Shown here piece after piece: positions 6,432 through 14,621 of a stretch of 64,000 bases of DNA; position 1 is the first letter of the stretch; each line of letters opens with the position of its first letter. This DNA is from Mesorhizobium sp. 1M-11 (GTDB lineage Bacteria > Pseudomonadota > Alphaproteobacteria > Rhizobiales > Rhizobiaceae). The position numbers and the translations under genes were made by a program. The notes under the pieces were generated by a model. The model was given only the letters and a program-made list of their open reading frames with translations. It was not told the origin of the DNA and did not search any database. The stretch covers positions 62,001 through 126,000 of the forward strand of contig NZ_LJSD01000001.1 in the NCBI RefSeq assembly GCF_001303895.1, given 5' to 3'.

Positions 6432-8510
6432 ATGAATGCCCCTCTCAACTCCACCGATCCTCTCGTCCTGTTCATGCCGTCCGGCAAGCGCGGGCGGTTC
6501 CCGCTCGGCACGCCGGTGCTCGATGCCGCGCGCCAGCTCGGCGTCTATGTGGAATCGGTGTGTGGTGGGCGCGCCACCTGCGGGCGCTGCCAGATCGAAG
6601 TGCAGAAAGGCAATTTCGCCAAGCACAAGATCGTCTCCTCGCTCGACCACATTTCGCCGAAAGGTCCGAAGGAAGAGCGCTACGAGCGCGTGCGCGGTCT
6701 GCCCGAAGGCAGGCGTCTGTCCTGCTCGGCCACCATCCAGGGCGATCTCGTCATCGATGTACCGCAGGATACGGTGATCAACGCTCAGGTGGTGCGCAAG
6801 GCCGCAACCGACCGCGTCATCGAGCGCAATTCGGCGGTTCAGATGTGTTACGTCGAGGTCGAGCAGCCTGACATGCACAAACCTACCGGCGATCTGGAGC
6901 GCCTCAAGGCCGTGCTGCAGAACGACTGGGGCTGGAAGGATCTACGCGTCGCGCCACACCTCATCCCCGAGGTCCAGAAGATCCTGCGCAAGGAGAACTG
7001 GGCCGTTACGGCGGCGATCCACAAGGACATGGAGTTCTCCCGCGCTACGGTGATCGCGCTTTACCCGGGTCTCAAGAACGAAGCTTATGGCATCGCCTGC
7101 GACATCGGATCCACGACGATCGCCATGCATCTGGTGTCGTTGCTATCTGGCCGTGTCGTTGCCTCGTCAGGCACGTCGAACCCGCAAATCCGGTTTGGCG
7201 AAGATCTGATGAGTCGCGTCTCCTATGTCATGATGAATCCGGACGGGCGCGAGGCCATGACCAAGGCCGTGCGCGAGGCCGTGAACACGCTCATCGGCAA
7301 GGTCTGCGAGGAAGGTGGCGTCGATCGTCACGACATCTTCGATTGCGTCTTTGTTGCCAACCCGATCATGCACCATCTGTTCCTGGGCATTGATCCGACC
7401 GAGCTTGGGCAGGCGCCTTTTGCACTGGCCGTATCCGGCGCCGTACAAGGCTGGACCAACGAGATCGGCATCGACGTCAATCGCGGAGCGCGCTTCTACA
7501 CACTGCCTTGCATTGCCGGTCATGTCGGCGCGGATGCGGCCGGCGCAACTCTGTCGGAAGGTCCGTATCGGCAGGACAGCATGATGTTGCTGGTCGATGT
7601 CGGCACCAACGCCGAAATCGTGCTCGGCAACAAGGATCGTGTCGTTGCCGCCTCCTCCCCAACAGGTCCGGCCTTCGAAGGCGCGGAAATCTCGTCCGGC
7701 CAGCGCGCCGCGCCCGGCGCCATCGAACGCGTGCGCATCGATCCCGAAACGCTGGAGCCGCGCTATCGCGTCATCGGCACCGATAAATGGTCCGACGAGG
7801 AAGGTTTCGAGGAAGCATCCTGGGCCACTGGCGTCACCGGTATCTGCGGCTCGGCCATCATCGAAGTGGTGGCGGAGATGTATCTTTCCGGCATCATTTC
7901 GGAAGACGGCGTCGTCGACGGCTCGCTTGCCGAGAAAAGCCCACGCATTATCCAGAACGGCCGCACCTTCTCCTATCTGCTGCGCGAAGGGCGCCAGGGT
8001 GAGCCGCGCATTACAGTCACCCAGAACGACATACGCGCCATCCAACTCGCCAAGGCGGCCCTTTATGCCGGCGTGAAGCTTTTGATGGAAAAGCAGGGGG
8101 TGGAGACTGTCGACACCATCCGCTTCGCCGGCGCATTCGGTTCCTTCATCGATCCGAAATACGCCATGGTTTTGGGCCTCATCCCCGATTGCGACTTGGC
8201 GGAAGTGAAAGCTGTTGGCAACGCCGCAGGCACTGGTGCGCTGATGGCTCTGCTCAACCGCGACCATCGCCGCGAGATCGAGCAACAGGTGGCGAAGATC
8301 GAAAAGATCGAAACCGCGCTGGAGCCACATTTCCAGCAGCTGTTCATTGACGCCATGGCGCTGCCGAACAAGGTCGACCCCTTCCCTAAGCTGGCCGAAC
8401 AGGTCAAACTGCCCCCGCGCAAGGCGGCAAGCGATGAAGGCGCGACTGGCGAGGCAACACCCCGCCGTCGTTCACGCGAGGAACGCGCCGCCCGGCGCAA
8501 CCGGGAATAG
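6432..8510 (+). CDS. RACo-type ATP-dependent corrinoid activator (2Fe-2S + ASKHA)
   Basis: A 692-residue protein. An N-terminal plant-type ferredoxin domain has Cys44, Cys50, Cys53 and Cys98 for a 2Fe-2S cluster. A linker follows to about residue 215, then the ASKHA-type nucleotide-binding region (CDIGSTTIAMHL at 223-234; LLVDVGTNAEIVLG later), as in DUF4445 proteins. The basic, disordered tail is rich in Arg and Glu. The family reduces inactive Co(II)-corrinoid proteins to Co(I) using ATP hydrolysis. This completes a corrinoid methyl-transfer system with the upstream methyltransferase. The C-terminal basic tail resembles that of the methyltransferase, perhaps for mutual docking. Confidence 0.9.
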   Translation: MNAPLNSTDPLVLFMPSGKRGRFPLGTPVLDAARQLGVYVESVCGGRATCGRCQIEVQKGNFAKHKIVSSLDHISPKGPKEERYERVRGLPEGRRLSCSATIQGDLVIDVPQDTVINAQVVRKAATDRVIERNSAVQMCYVEVEQPDMHKPTGDLERLKAVLQNDWGWKDLRVAPHLIPEVQKILRKENWAVTAAIHKDMEFSRATVIALYPGLKNEAYGIACDIGSTTIAMHLVSLLSGRVVASSGTSNPQIRFGEDLMSRVSYVMMNPDGREAMTKAVREAVNTLIGKVCEEGGVDRHDIFDCVFVANPIMHHLFLGIDPTELGQAPFALAVSGAVQGWTNEIGIDVNRGARFYTLPCIAGHVGADAAGATLSEGPYRQDSMMLLVDVGTNAEIVLGNKDRVVAASSPTGPAFEGAEISSGQRAAPGAIERVRIDPETLEPRYRVIGTDKWSDEEGFEEASWATGVTGICGSAIIEVVAEMYLSGIISEDGVVDGSLAEKSPRIIQNGRTFSYLLREGRQGEPRITVTQNDIRAIQLAKAALYAGVKLLMEKQGVETVDTIRFAGAFGSFIDPKYAMVLGLIPDCDLAEVKAVGNAAGTGALMALLNRDHRREIEQQVAKIEKIETALEPHFQQLFIDAMALPNKVDPFPKLAEQVKLPPRKAASDEGATGEATPRRRSREERAARRNRE

Positions 8511-8519
8511 GGAGCCCTG

Positions 8520-9236
8520 ATGCAGGTCGAAGCCCTTATCTTCGATGTCTTCGGTACCTGCGTCGACTGGCGTACCGGCGTCGCCCGCGAAGTGGCGGCG
8601 GCGACAGGCGCAAAAGGGCTGGAGATCGACAGCGTCGCCTTTGCGGATGCCTGGCGCGGTCTCTACGAGCCGGCGATGCAGGAAATCCGCTCCGGCCGTC
8701 CCTACACCGATCTCGATGCGCTGCATCGCGAGAACCTTGACACGACGCTCGGCAGGTTCGGGATTGCCACACATTTCAATGACGAAGAGCGCGCGGCACT
8801 CAATCATGCCTGGGAAAAGCTGCCACCCTGGCCGGATGTCGTTCCCGGTCTGATACGGCTGAAGGCAAGCCGGATCATTGCGCCGTGCTCCAATGGTTCG
8901 ATAGCACTGATGACGCGGCTGGCCAGATATGGCGCCCTGCCCTGGGACTGCATTCTCGGCGCGGGCATCGCCCGCGCCTATAAGCCCGACCCGCGTACCT
9001 ATCTTGCGGCGTGCGACGCGTTGAGGCTCGAACCCGCGCATGTGATGATGGTTGCCGCGCACAACGACGATCTGGTCGCCGCAAGGGATTGCGGACTGAA
9101 GACGGCCTTCGTGGCACGCCCGCTAGAGCACGGCACCGGTCAAGTGACCGACCTCAAGGCCACGAGCCATTGGGATATCGTCGCGGCGGATTTTCCTGCG
9201 CTTTCAGCACATCTGGATCTTCGGTCGCACGACTAG
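8520..9236 (+). CDS. haloacid dehalogenase type II family hydrolase
   Basis: A 238-residue HAD protein. Motif I is FDVFGTCVDWR with nucleophile Asp9; motif II is APCSNGS; motif III Lys is in RAYKPDPRTY; the last motif reads AAHNDDLVAARDCG. Layout matches L-2-haloacid dehalogenases, but the classical SSNxWD of the dehalogenases is replaced by AHNDD, so a phosphatase or other hydrolase role is possible. It starts 9 bases after the RACo gene with a GGGAG RBS, so it is likely co-transcribed; what it hydrolyses there is unknown. Confidence 0.8.
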   Translation: MQVEALIFDVFGTCVDWRTGVAREVAAATGAKGLEIDSVAFADAWRGLYEPAMQEIRSGRPYTDLDALHRENLDTTLGRFGIATHFNDEERAALNHAWEKLPPWPDVVPGLIRLKASRIIAPCSNGSIALMTRLARYGALPWDCILGAGIARAYKPDPRTYLAACDALRLEPAHVMMVAAHNDDLVAARDCGLKTAFVARPLEHGTGQVTDLKATSHWDIVAADFPALSAHLDLRSHD

Positions 9237-9498
9237 CGGCTTGCAAGACCCAGTGTTGCCTTCGTGACACAGTGGGATGTCAAAGCTCCCGTCATACGGG
9301 CTTGCTTCGCTCCCGGCGCCTTTTTCTCGCCCCCTTCGGCACCGAGGTCATCGGCACCGGTGCAGTTCGACACGTGTTCGAGCCGCCGAAATCCAACCGT
9401 CCGCGTCTTTCACCAAAGCGTGATTTTGGGTGATTGGAAGCGTTTAGACTTTTCTGCGACGAACCGCTCCAAAGACGCCAACAAGCTCAGGTTTCCCT

Positions 9499-10179
9499 AT
9501 GCCCGTTTCGATCACCCGCCGTATGTTCGTCCTCGCCGTCCCATTCATAGCGGCCGGCTGCACCACGACGCAGAAGGTCGCTTCGATCAAGCCGGGCAAA
9601 CGGGAAGTCCCGCAATACTATCGCGACATGTACGCGGCAGTCGCCGACGATGCTTTTCCCATTCCCGCACCGGACCTGAGCAAGATCGATCCGAAATATT
9701 ACCGTCAGGAAGTTGCCTACCAGGGGCCCGAACCGTCGGGCACCATCGTCATCGATACGCCGAACCGCTTTCTGTATCTGGTGCTCGGTGAAGGGCGCGC
9801 GCTGCGCTATGGCGTCGGTGTCGGCAAGGCTGGCCTCGCCTTCGAAGGCAGTGGCGTGATCCAATACAAGCGCGAATGGCCGCGCTGGACGCCGACATCG
9901 GATATGGTCGCGCGTGAACCTGAGCGTTATGGCCCACTCGCCGCTGGCATGGAGCCGGGCCCGACCAACCCGCTCGGCGCCCGTGCGCTCTATCTCTTCA
10001 AGAATGGTGTCGACACGCTCTACCGCATCCACGGCACCAACGAGGATTGGTCCATTGGTCGCTCAATCTCGTCTGGCTGCATTCGACTGCTGAACCAGGA
10101 CATCATCGATCTGCACCGCCGCGTCCTGAACGGAACGCGCGTGGTCGTGCTGCAGCAGGACAACGTGCCCGCAGCCTGA
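9499..10179 (+). CDS. L,D-transpeptidase (YkuD family), putative lipoprotein
   Basis: A 226-residue protein with a basic start (MPVSITRRMF), a short hydrophobic segment and lipobox FIAAGC, so probably a lipoprotein. The YkuD domain starts near residue 76 (TIVIDTPNRFLYLVLG) and carries the catalytic HGTNED...SSGCIRL motif with Cys near 194. Such enzymes make 3-3 peptidoglycan cross-links or attach outer-membrane proteins or lipoproteins. Monocistronic, preceded by a 262-base gap in which I see no other gene. Confidence 0.9.
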   Translation: MPVSITRRMFVLAVPFIAAGCTTTQKVASIKPGKREVPQYYRDMYAAVADDAFPIPAPDLSKIDPKYYRQEVAYQGPEPSGTIVIDTPNRFLYLVLGEGRALRYGVGVGKAGLAFEGSGVIQYKREWPRWTPTSDMVAREPERYGPLAAGMEPGPTNPLGARALYLFKNGVDTLYRIHGTNEDWSIGRSISSGCIRLLNQDIIDLHRRVLNGTRVVVLQQDNVPAA

Positions 10180-10340
10180 TATCGGATCGTATTGCCCGCA
10201 GCTGCGGGCTAACGCGATAGGCTGCTGGCATAATCGGTCACAAGACTTCATCCTTGACTTTCGCCTCCGCAGACCAAAATTTCGGTCATTGGGGCAGTCA
10301 AGAGCCGGCCAGCCGGCGCAGCATCAGTCCGTCGTGTTCC

Positions 10341-11264
10341 ATGGCCAGCATCCGTAGCCGTCTCGTTTCGTTTGTTCTGAAACATACCCGCAAGAAGGCG
10401 TTCTCCACCCCGGAGAACATGCATCGCTGGATCCAGCACGCCCGCAGGAAACAAAGCCACCTGCCGCCGCCGGCCATCGCCCAGCGTTTCGACATCACAA
10501 CACGCAGCGTCGCCGGCTTCCCCGTCTACGACATCGCACCGAAAAGCGGCAGCGGCAGGCGGATTCTTTACCTACACGGCGGCGCCTATGTCTTTGAAAT
10601 TACAACCTATCACTGGGCGCTTATTGCCGAGATGGCAGAACGCCTGGGCTTCGGCGTGACCGTACCGATCTATCCGATCGCCCCCGAACATGACTTCCAT
10701 GACATGTTCGGCATGGTGGGCGCGGTCTACCGCGAAATGCTCGAAGAGACGGCCGCCGAAGACATCATATTCATGGGCGATTCAGCCGGTGGCAACATGG
10801 CGGTGGTGCTGACCATGATGATGGCCGAGGAAGGTCTGCCTACGCCCGGTAGCCATGTGCTGATCTCGCCGGGCCTCGACATGTCGCTGGCCAATCCGGA
10901 AGTATTCGAAGCCGAGCAGCACGACCCTTGGCTCGGCATTCCTGGCGGATTGGAAGCGGTACGCCTCTACGGAGCCGGCATGGACCGCAGCGACTGGCAT
11001 ATCAGCCCGATTTACGGTGACCTCACCGTGCTGCCTCCAACACTGCTCCTCACTGGCTCGCACGATCTTCTGACGCCCGACAATCTGATCTTCGCCGACA
11101 AGGCGCGTGCCGCAGGCGTCGAGATTGAACTCGTCCACGAGGAAGGCATGTTTCACGTCTGGCCGCTAATCAACATGCCGGAGGCGCGCCGCGCGCGCGA
11201 CCGCATGGTGGCGTTCCTGAACAGCCGGGTGCGCCAGGCCGACATGCCGCTGGCGGCGGAATAA
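10341..11264 (+). CDS. alpha/beta hydrolase fold-3 esterase (HSL family)
   Basis: A 307-residue esterase/lipase. It has the oxyanion-hole HGGAYVFE, nucleophile elbow GDSAGGN, an acid Asp in TGSHDLLTPD and His in GMFHVWP. This is the hormone-sensitive-lipase (group IV) arrangement. ATG 10341 gives a normal family length; an earlier in-frame start exists at 10254. Substrate unknown. It converges with a LysR gene on the opposite strand (12-base gap). Confidence 0.85.
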   Translation: MASIRSRLVSFVLKHTRKKAFSTPENMHRWIQHARRKQSHLPPPAIAQRFDITTRSVAGFPVYDIAPKSGSGRRILYLHGGAYVFEITTYHWALIAEMAERLGFGVTVPIYPIAPEHDFHDMFGMVGAVYREMLEETAAEDIIFMGDSAGGNMAVVLTMMMAEEGLPTPGSHVLISPGLDMSLANPEVFEAEQHDPWLGIPGGLEAVRLYGAGMDRSDWHISPIYGDLTVLPPTLLLTGSHDLLTPDNLIFADKARAAGVEIELVHEEGMFHVWPLINMPEARRARDRMVAFLNSRVRQADMPLAAE

Positions 11265-11275
11265 GGAAGCAACTT

Positions 11276-12175
11276 TTAGAAACGTCCCGTTTCCCGGAAC
11301 ACATCGAAGGTCGCGCGGATATGATCAGCCACCGCCTTGACCGGCGCACTGGCGTCCGGCGTGACGATCATCGCCAGATTGTAGCTGCCGATATGCGGCA
11401 TGCCGTCCTTCGGCCCCAGCTCGACCATGTCATTGCCCAGGAAGGATTTCGGCAGCGGTGCCACCGCGAGATCGGCCTGGATCGCCGCGCGCTGGCCTGC
11501 CGTGTGCGCACTCATATAAGCAACGCGATAATTGCGGCCCTCACGACCGAGCGCTTCCAGGGCACCGGCTCGCCACACGCAGCCTTCCTCCCAGATCGAA
11601 ACCGGCAGCGGCTCACGCAGATGCGCGCAACCGCCCTTTGCACCTGCCCAGACGATCGGCTCGGTTAGAAGCACCTCGGCGCCGATGGCGCTGGTCTTGT
11701 AGGAATTGGTGAGCAGTGTGAGGTCGAGCGCACGATCATCCATGCGTCGACGCAGGTTGATCGACTGGTCGATGGTGACATCGACGGCAATCGAAGGATG
11801 CGATTTCGCAAAACGCTTCAACACATGCGGCAGGACGCGTTCGCCATAATCGTCCGGCGAGCCCAGCCGCACGACGCCGACGATATCGGGTACGATGAAC
11901 TTGGAAACTGCCTCGCGATTGATGGCGAGTAGCCGTCGTGCATAGCCAAGCAACATCTCGCCATCCGTGGTCAGCGCCACCGAGCGTGCATCACGCGCGA
12001 AGACCGAGCGGCCAAGCACGTCCTCAAGTTTCTTGATCTGCATGGACACGGCGGACGGCGTACGGAAGACCGCAGTTGCCGCCGTGGTGAAGCTGCCTGT
12101 TTCGGCGATTGCAACGAAAGTACGCAACACATCCAGATCCAGCAGGGGAAGCGGATGATTGAGTGGCGCGTTCAT
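11276..12175 (-). CDS. LysR-family transcriptional regulator
   Basis: A 299-residue LTTR. The N-terminal HTH lies at about residues 12-70 (DLDVLRTFVAIAETGSFTTA ...), followed by the effector-binding domain. ATG 12175 was preferred because AAGGTG sits about 8 bases before it; an in-frame ATG at 12211 adds 12 residues. It is divergent from a DUF1127 mini-gene across 186 bases, which it may control together with its own gene. Confidence 0.85.
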   Translation of the reverse strand: MNAPLNHPLPLLDLDVLRTFVAIAETGSFTTAATAVFRTPSAVSMQIKKLEDVLGRSVFARDARSVALTTDGEMLLGYARRLLAINREAVSKFIVPDIVGVVRLGSPDDYGERVLPHVLKRFAKSHPSIAVDVTIDQSINLRRRMDDRALDLTLLTNSYKTSAIGAEVLLTEPIVWAGAKGGCAHLREPLPVSIWEEGCVWRAGALEALGREGRNYRVAYMSAHTAGQRAAIQADLAVAPLPKSFLGNDMVELGPKDGMPHIGSYNLAMIVTPDASAPVKAVADHIRATFDVFRETGRF

Positions 12176-12361
12176 GGCATCACCTTCAAATTTTCTGATG
12201 CAAAGCATCATCCCATTTCGTTTGATTGAATATCACGGAAAGTTCATAGTCAACAGCGTCGAGAAGGCCCGATCGATCACTGCTGACAACAGCTGGCGCA
12301 GCAGTCGCATTGACGTGCCCAGCAGCAGAATTTGCCAGCCAACCGTGGAAGGAGAAAGTGC

Positions 12362-12544
12362 ATGTACATTCTGTCAACCATCGGTCGGATCGCGACCGAA
12401 CTCGGCGCCGCTCGCAGCCGCTATCTCACCGAGCGCGCCATCAGCTCCCTCCCGGCTGAGGTGCAGAAGGACATCGGCTGGCCCGATGTGACGTCGAGGG
12501 CGGTTCACACCCCCGGCGTCGGAAGCTGGGCCGGAGCAAAATGA
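12362..12544 (+). CDS. DUF1127-like mini-protein
   Basis: A 60-residue protein with the arginine-rich amphipathic pattern of DUF1127 (YLTERAISSLPAEVQKDIGWPDV; compare L..L....LkDIGL). A good RBS (GGAGAAAG) precedes ATG 12362. Proteins with this domain have been tied to RNA turnover, phosphate or stress responses in alphaproteobacteria, but the role of this one is unknown. It ends just before a strong terminator (12565-12595), so it is a single-gene unit. Confidence 0.75.
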   Translation: MYILSTIGRIATELGAARSRYLTERAISSLPAEVQKDIGWPDVTSRAVHTPGVGSWAGAK

Positions 12545-12564
12545 CCGAGTTCTATTCCCTTTGA

Positions 12565-12595
12565 AGCCCGCCGCGACCCTTCCGGCGGGCTTTTT
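12565..12595 (+). terminator. Rho-independent terminator after the DUF1127 gene
   Basis: Perfect 9-bp arms (AGCCCGCCG / CGGCGGGCT) with a 9-base loop, followed by a run of T. Confidence 0.85.
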
Positions 12596-12976
12596 CGCGT
12601 TTGTGGCGAACGGTTAACCGGCCATGCAATGGCTGCATGACGCATATGAACAAGCCGCATAGCAGCTAAAAAAGAGACCAACCGATTGTAAAAACTATAA
12701 AATATCATTCTTTTGCTGAAACCGCGTCGAAGCCCATGTCGCTTTTTCATGCGAAACGCTTCGCTTTTACGATTTTGTTTTCGCTTGGACAGGCATATAT
12801 GCACTGCAGCAAACGAGCTGCCCCACTCCATCACGCGAAGGCGACCCGGCCGCACATCGGCCCGAAAATCGGAATCGGTTTTCGGCAAGCACGATGTGCA
12901 ATTCAAAAGTGTTAGAGCGCCCTTTGCGCGTCCAAATAGACGCGCGGCGCTCTAAGGCAACCGATTGGAGATAACG
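12596..12976. other. 381-base intergenic region
   Basis: Between the DUF1127 terminator and the 44-residue ORF. The first 130 bases are unusually AT-rich (around 12660-12720, with AAAAACTATAAAATATCATTC), which could hold a promoter. The second part holds a dispersed palindromic repeat (12851-12955). No further gene is evident. Confidence 0.6.
12851..12955 (+). repeat. dispersed intergenic repeat, copy 1
   Basis: About 105 bases nearly identical to the reverse complement of 56589-56695. Shared blocks include ATCGGCCCGAAAATCGGAAT, CACGATGTGCA and AAAAGTGTTAGAGCG. The end folds into a hairpin (GAGCGCC...GACGCGCGGCGCTC). It ends 21 bases before the start of a 44-residue ORF. Confidence 0.85.
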
Positions 12977-13111
12977 ATGAAGCTCTTTACCCGCCTGTTC
13001 GCCCGTCGCGAAATCAACCTGACCACAGCTTTGGAACGTCAGCGCCTGGCCAAGACCATGCCCGGCCAGACCGGTGCGGTTGCCGCCGCTCGCCTCGGCT
13101 TTATCGCCTGA
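12977..13111 (+). CDS. 44-residue mini-protein, unknown
   Basis: A short ORF beginning MKLFTRLFARREINLTTALE and ending in an Ala/Gly-rich tail (ARLGFIA). It is strongly basic in the first 30 residues and could be amphipathic. An RBS (TTGGAG, 8 bases before ATG) and a terminator 44 bases after the stop make it a convincing transcription unit. It resembles short DUF1127-type proteins in its basic N-terminus but lacks the LxxLxDIG core. Function unknown. Confidence 0.6.
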   Translation: MKLFTRLFARREINLTTALERQRLAKTMPGQTGAVAAARLGFIA

Positions 13112-13155
13112 GTTCAAGTATCACGCGGCAGACATCTGTCGCTTGTCCGATTGAC

Positions 13156-13188
13156 AACGCCGCTTCGGTCTCGCCGAGGCGGCGTTTT
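13156..13188 (+). terminator. Rho-independent terminator after the 44-residue ORF
   Basis: A 13-bp stem (AACGCCGCTTCGG / CCGAGGCGGCGTT, one wobble pair) with a 5-base loop, then TT. It also lies 3' of the convergent L,D-transpeptidase gene ending at 13242 and may serve both strands. Confidence 0.75.
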
Positions 13189-13241
13189 CGTTGCGAGCGT
13201 CGTCTTGCCGGCTCCCGCCGATCACCAACCGACCAAAGGCG

Positions 13242-14249
13242 CTATTCCGAAGCGCTGTAAGGATCCGCCAGTGCTGCTTCGGGCCGGCTGATCGGGACCT
13301 TCGTCAGTGATGTCCTTTTCGACAAAGCTTTGTCGCCACCGGCCGCGAGCAGTTTGCGGAAGGTCGGGTGCATGCCGCCGTCAGTGTAGGCGTGAACCGC
13401 GGTGCCAGTCATAGTCGACGCCATCGTCTCGGCGCTGGAAAGATCGCGCTCGGTCCGTGCCGCTACCAGCGGGTCGGCGCCGGATATGGTTGGCGGGCAT
13501 GCCGCGAGCGGGTCTAACGGATCGCCGCCCGCAAATTCAGCATCGAAGACATAGCGCTTGTCGCAATACGCAACCTTGGGCTGACGTCGCGTCACCTCAA
13601 AGCTGTCGTAGCCTTTCTTCAAGTCCGTCCAGAAGCCATAGTTCGGATTGTTGCGGTTGCGGGCCATCTTTTGAGCGGTCATGCGAAACGGAAAGGCCTG
13701 CACCTGGAAGGAAGTCTGGCCGCCCTTCAAAGCCTCGCGCGCCACCGCATAGATCTCGGCCACCCCTTCATCCGTCAATGCGTAGCAACCGGAGGACGAA
13801 CAGGCACCGTGTACCATCAAGGCTTCGCCCGAATAGCCGAGTGCTGACTCCAGCTTGTTGGGGTAACCCAGATTGAAGGAGAGATAGTATTGGGAGTTCG
13901 GATTCAGCCTGTCCGCACTGACATGGTAGAACCCCTCCGGCGCCTGGCGATCACCTATCCTCTTCTTGGGGCCGAGTTGCCCCGACCAGCGACACATCGG
14001 GTAGGTCTTCAGCAACGCATATTTGCCATTGCCGTTCCGTTTCCAGATTTCGAGCTCGCTCTCTTCCTTGAAAATGCGCACCAGAATGGGCGACGAAGGC
14101 GTCATCCCTTTGCTCTTCATCTGCGCCACCAGCTTGGCCGGAATGGGTTGGATGCCTTTCGTATCGACGTCCAGGGCGGACGAAACACATCCGGCCGCAA
14201 GCGCGGCCAGTAGAATTGCTGAACTGAGTTTGGCGAGTTTTGCGAACAC
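13242..14249 (-). CDS. YafK-type murein L,D-transpeptidase, putative lipoprotein
   Basis: A 335-residue protein with a signal segment and lipobox LAAGC (residues 17-21). The catalytic domain has the tight motif MVHGACSSSGCYALTDEG, as in YafK/DpaA-like L,D-transpeptidases or amidases acting on peptidoglycan stem peptides. The first codon is GTG (14249) and no ATG fits the signal peptide; the RBS is weak, so the start is not certain. Residues after 240 form a family-specific tail of unknown role. A second, unrelated-length YkuD enzyme lies at 9499-10179. Confidence 0.85.
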   Translation of the reverse strand: MFAKLAKLSSAILLAALAAGCVSSALDVDTKGIQPIPAKLVAQMKSKGMTPSSPILVRIFKEESELEIWKRNGNGKYALLKTYPMCRWSGQLGPKKRIGDRQAPEGFYHVSADRLNPNSQYYLSFNLGYPNKLESALGYSGEALMVHGACSSSGCYALTDEGVAEIYAVAREALKGGQTSFQVQAFPFRMTAQKMARNRNNPNYGFWTDLKKGYDSFEVTRRQPKVAYCDKRYVFDAEFAGGDPLDPLAACPPTISGADPLVAARTERDLSSAETMASTMTGTAVHAYTDGGMHPTFRKLLAAGGDKALSKRTSLTKVPISRPEAALADPYSASE

Positions 14250-14621
14250 GGGCTTGTTAGCGATAGCTGCGGATCAAAGACGCAGTATGTCGGTCAACAC
14301 GGTTAACGCTTCGTTCCATTCACGAGAATGTCAAGTCAAGTCTTCAAAAGACCGCCTTCCGTCACGAACTTCGTCGTAATTTTCCGTACCTCCGATCACG
14401 ACGCGATCAGACATTGACCTCGAAAGACTGGCATTTTTGCGGCATCGCCCGAGGGAGCTGGACGGCGCCGACGGATCCAAAGCGCTTGCGGTAGTCGATT
14501 TGCGACCCATGTCGCAAATTTAGTCGCGTCGGGCCGCCACAGCCAATTGACAGAAAATAATTTTCCTGATGACGCTGTGCTGATCGCGACATTCTGTTCG
14601 CGTCATGGGAGGAAGATTTTC
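14250..14621. other. 372-base divergent intergenic region
   Basis: Lies between the divergent YafK-type and GlxA-type genes and must hold both promoters. I see no further gene. A GTCAAGTCAAGTC direct repeat is at about 14331-14343. The GlxA-type gene has a strong RBS (GGGAGGAAG) just before 14622. Confidence 0.5.

Noticed and set aside
7167-8330. 387-codon minus-strand frame opposite the RACo-type gene
   Set aside because: Antisense to a protein with complete ferredoxin and ASKHA motifs.
12186-12377. 63-codon minus-strand frame in the LysR/DUF1127 gap
   Set aside because: Overlaps the divergent promoter region and the DUF1127 start; no RBS or known family.
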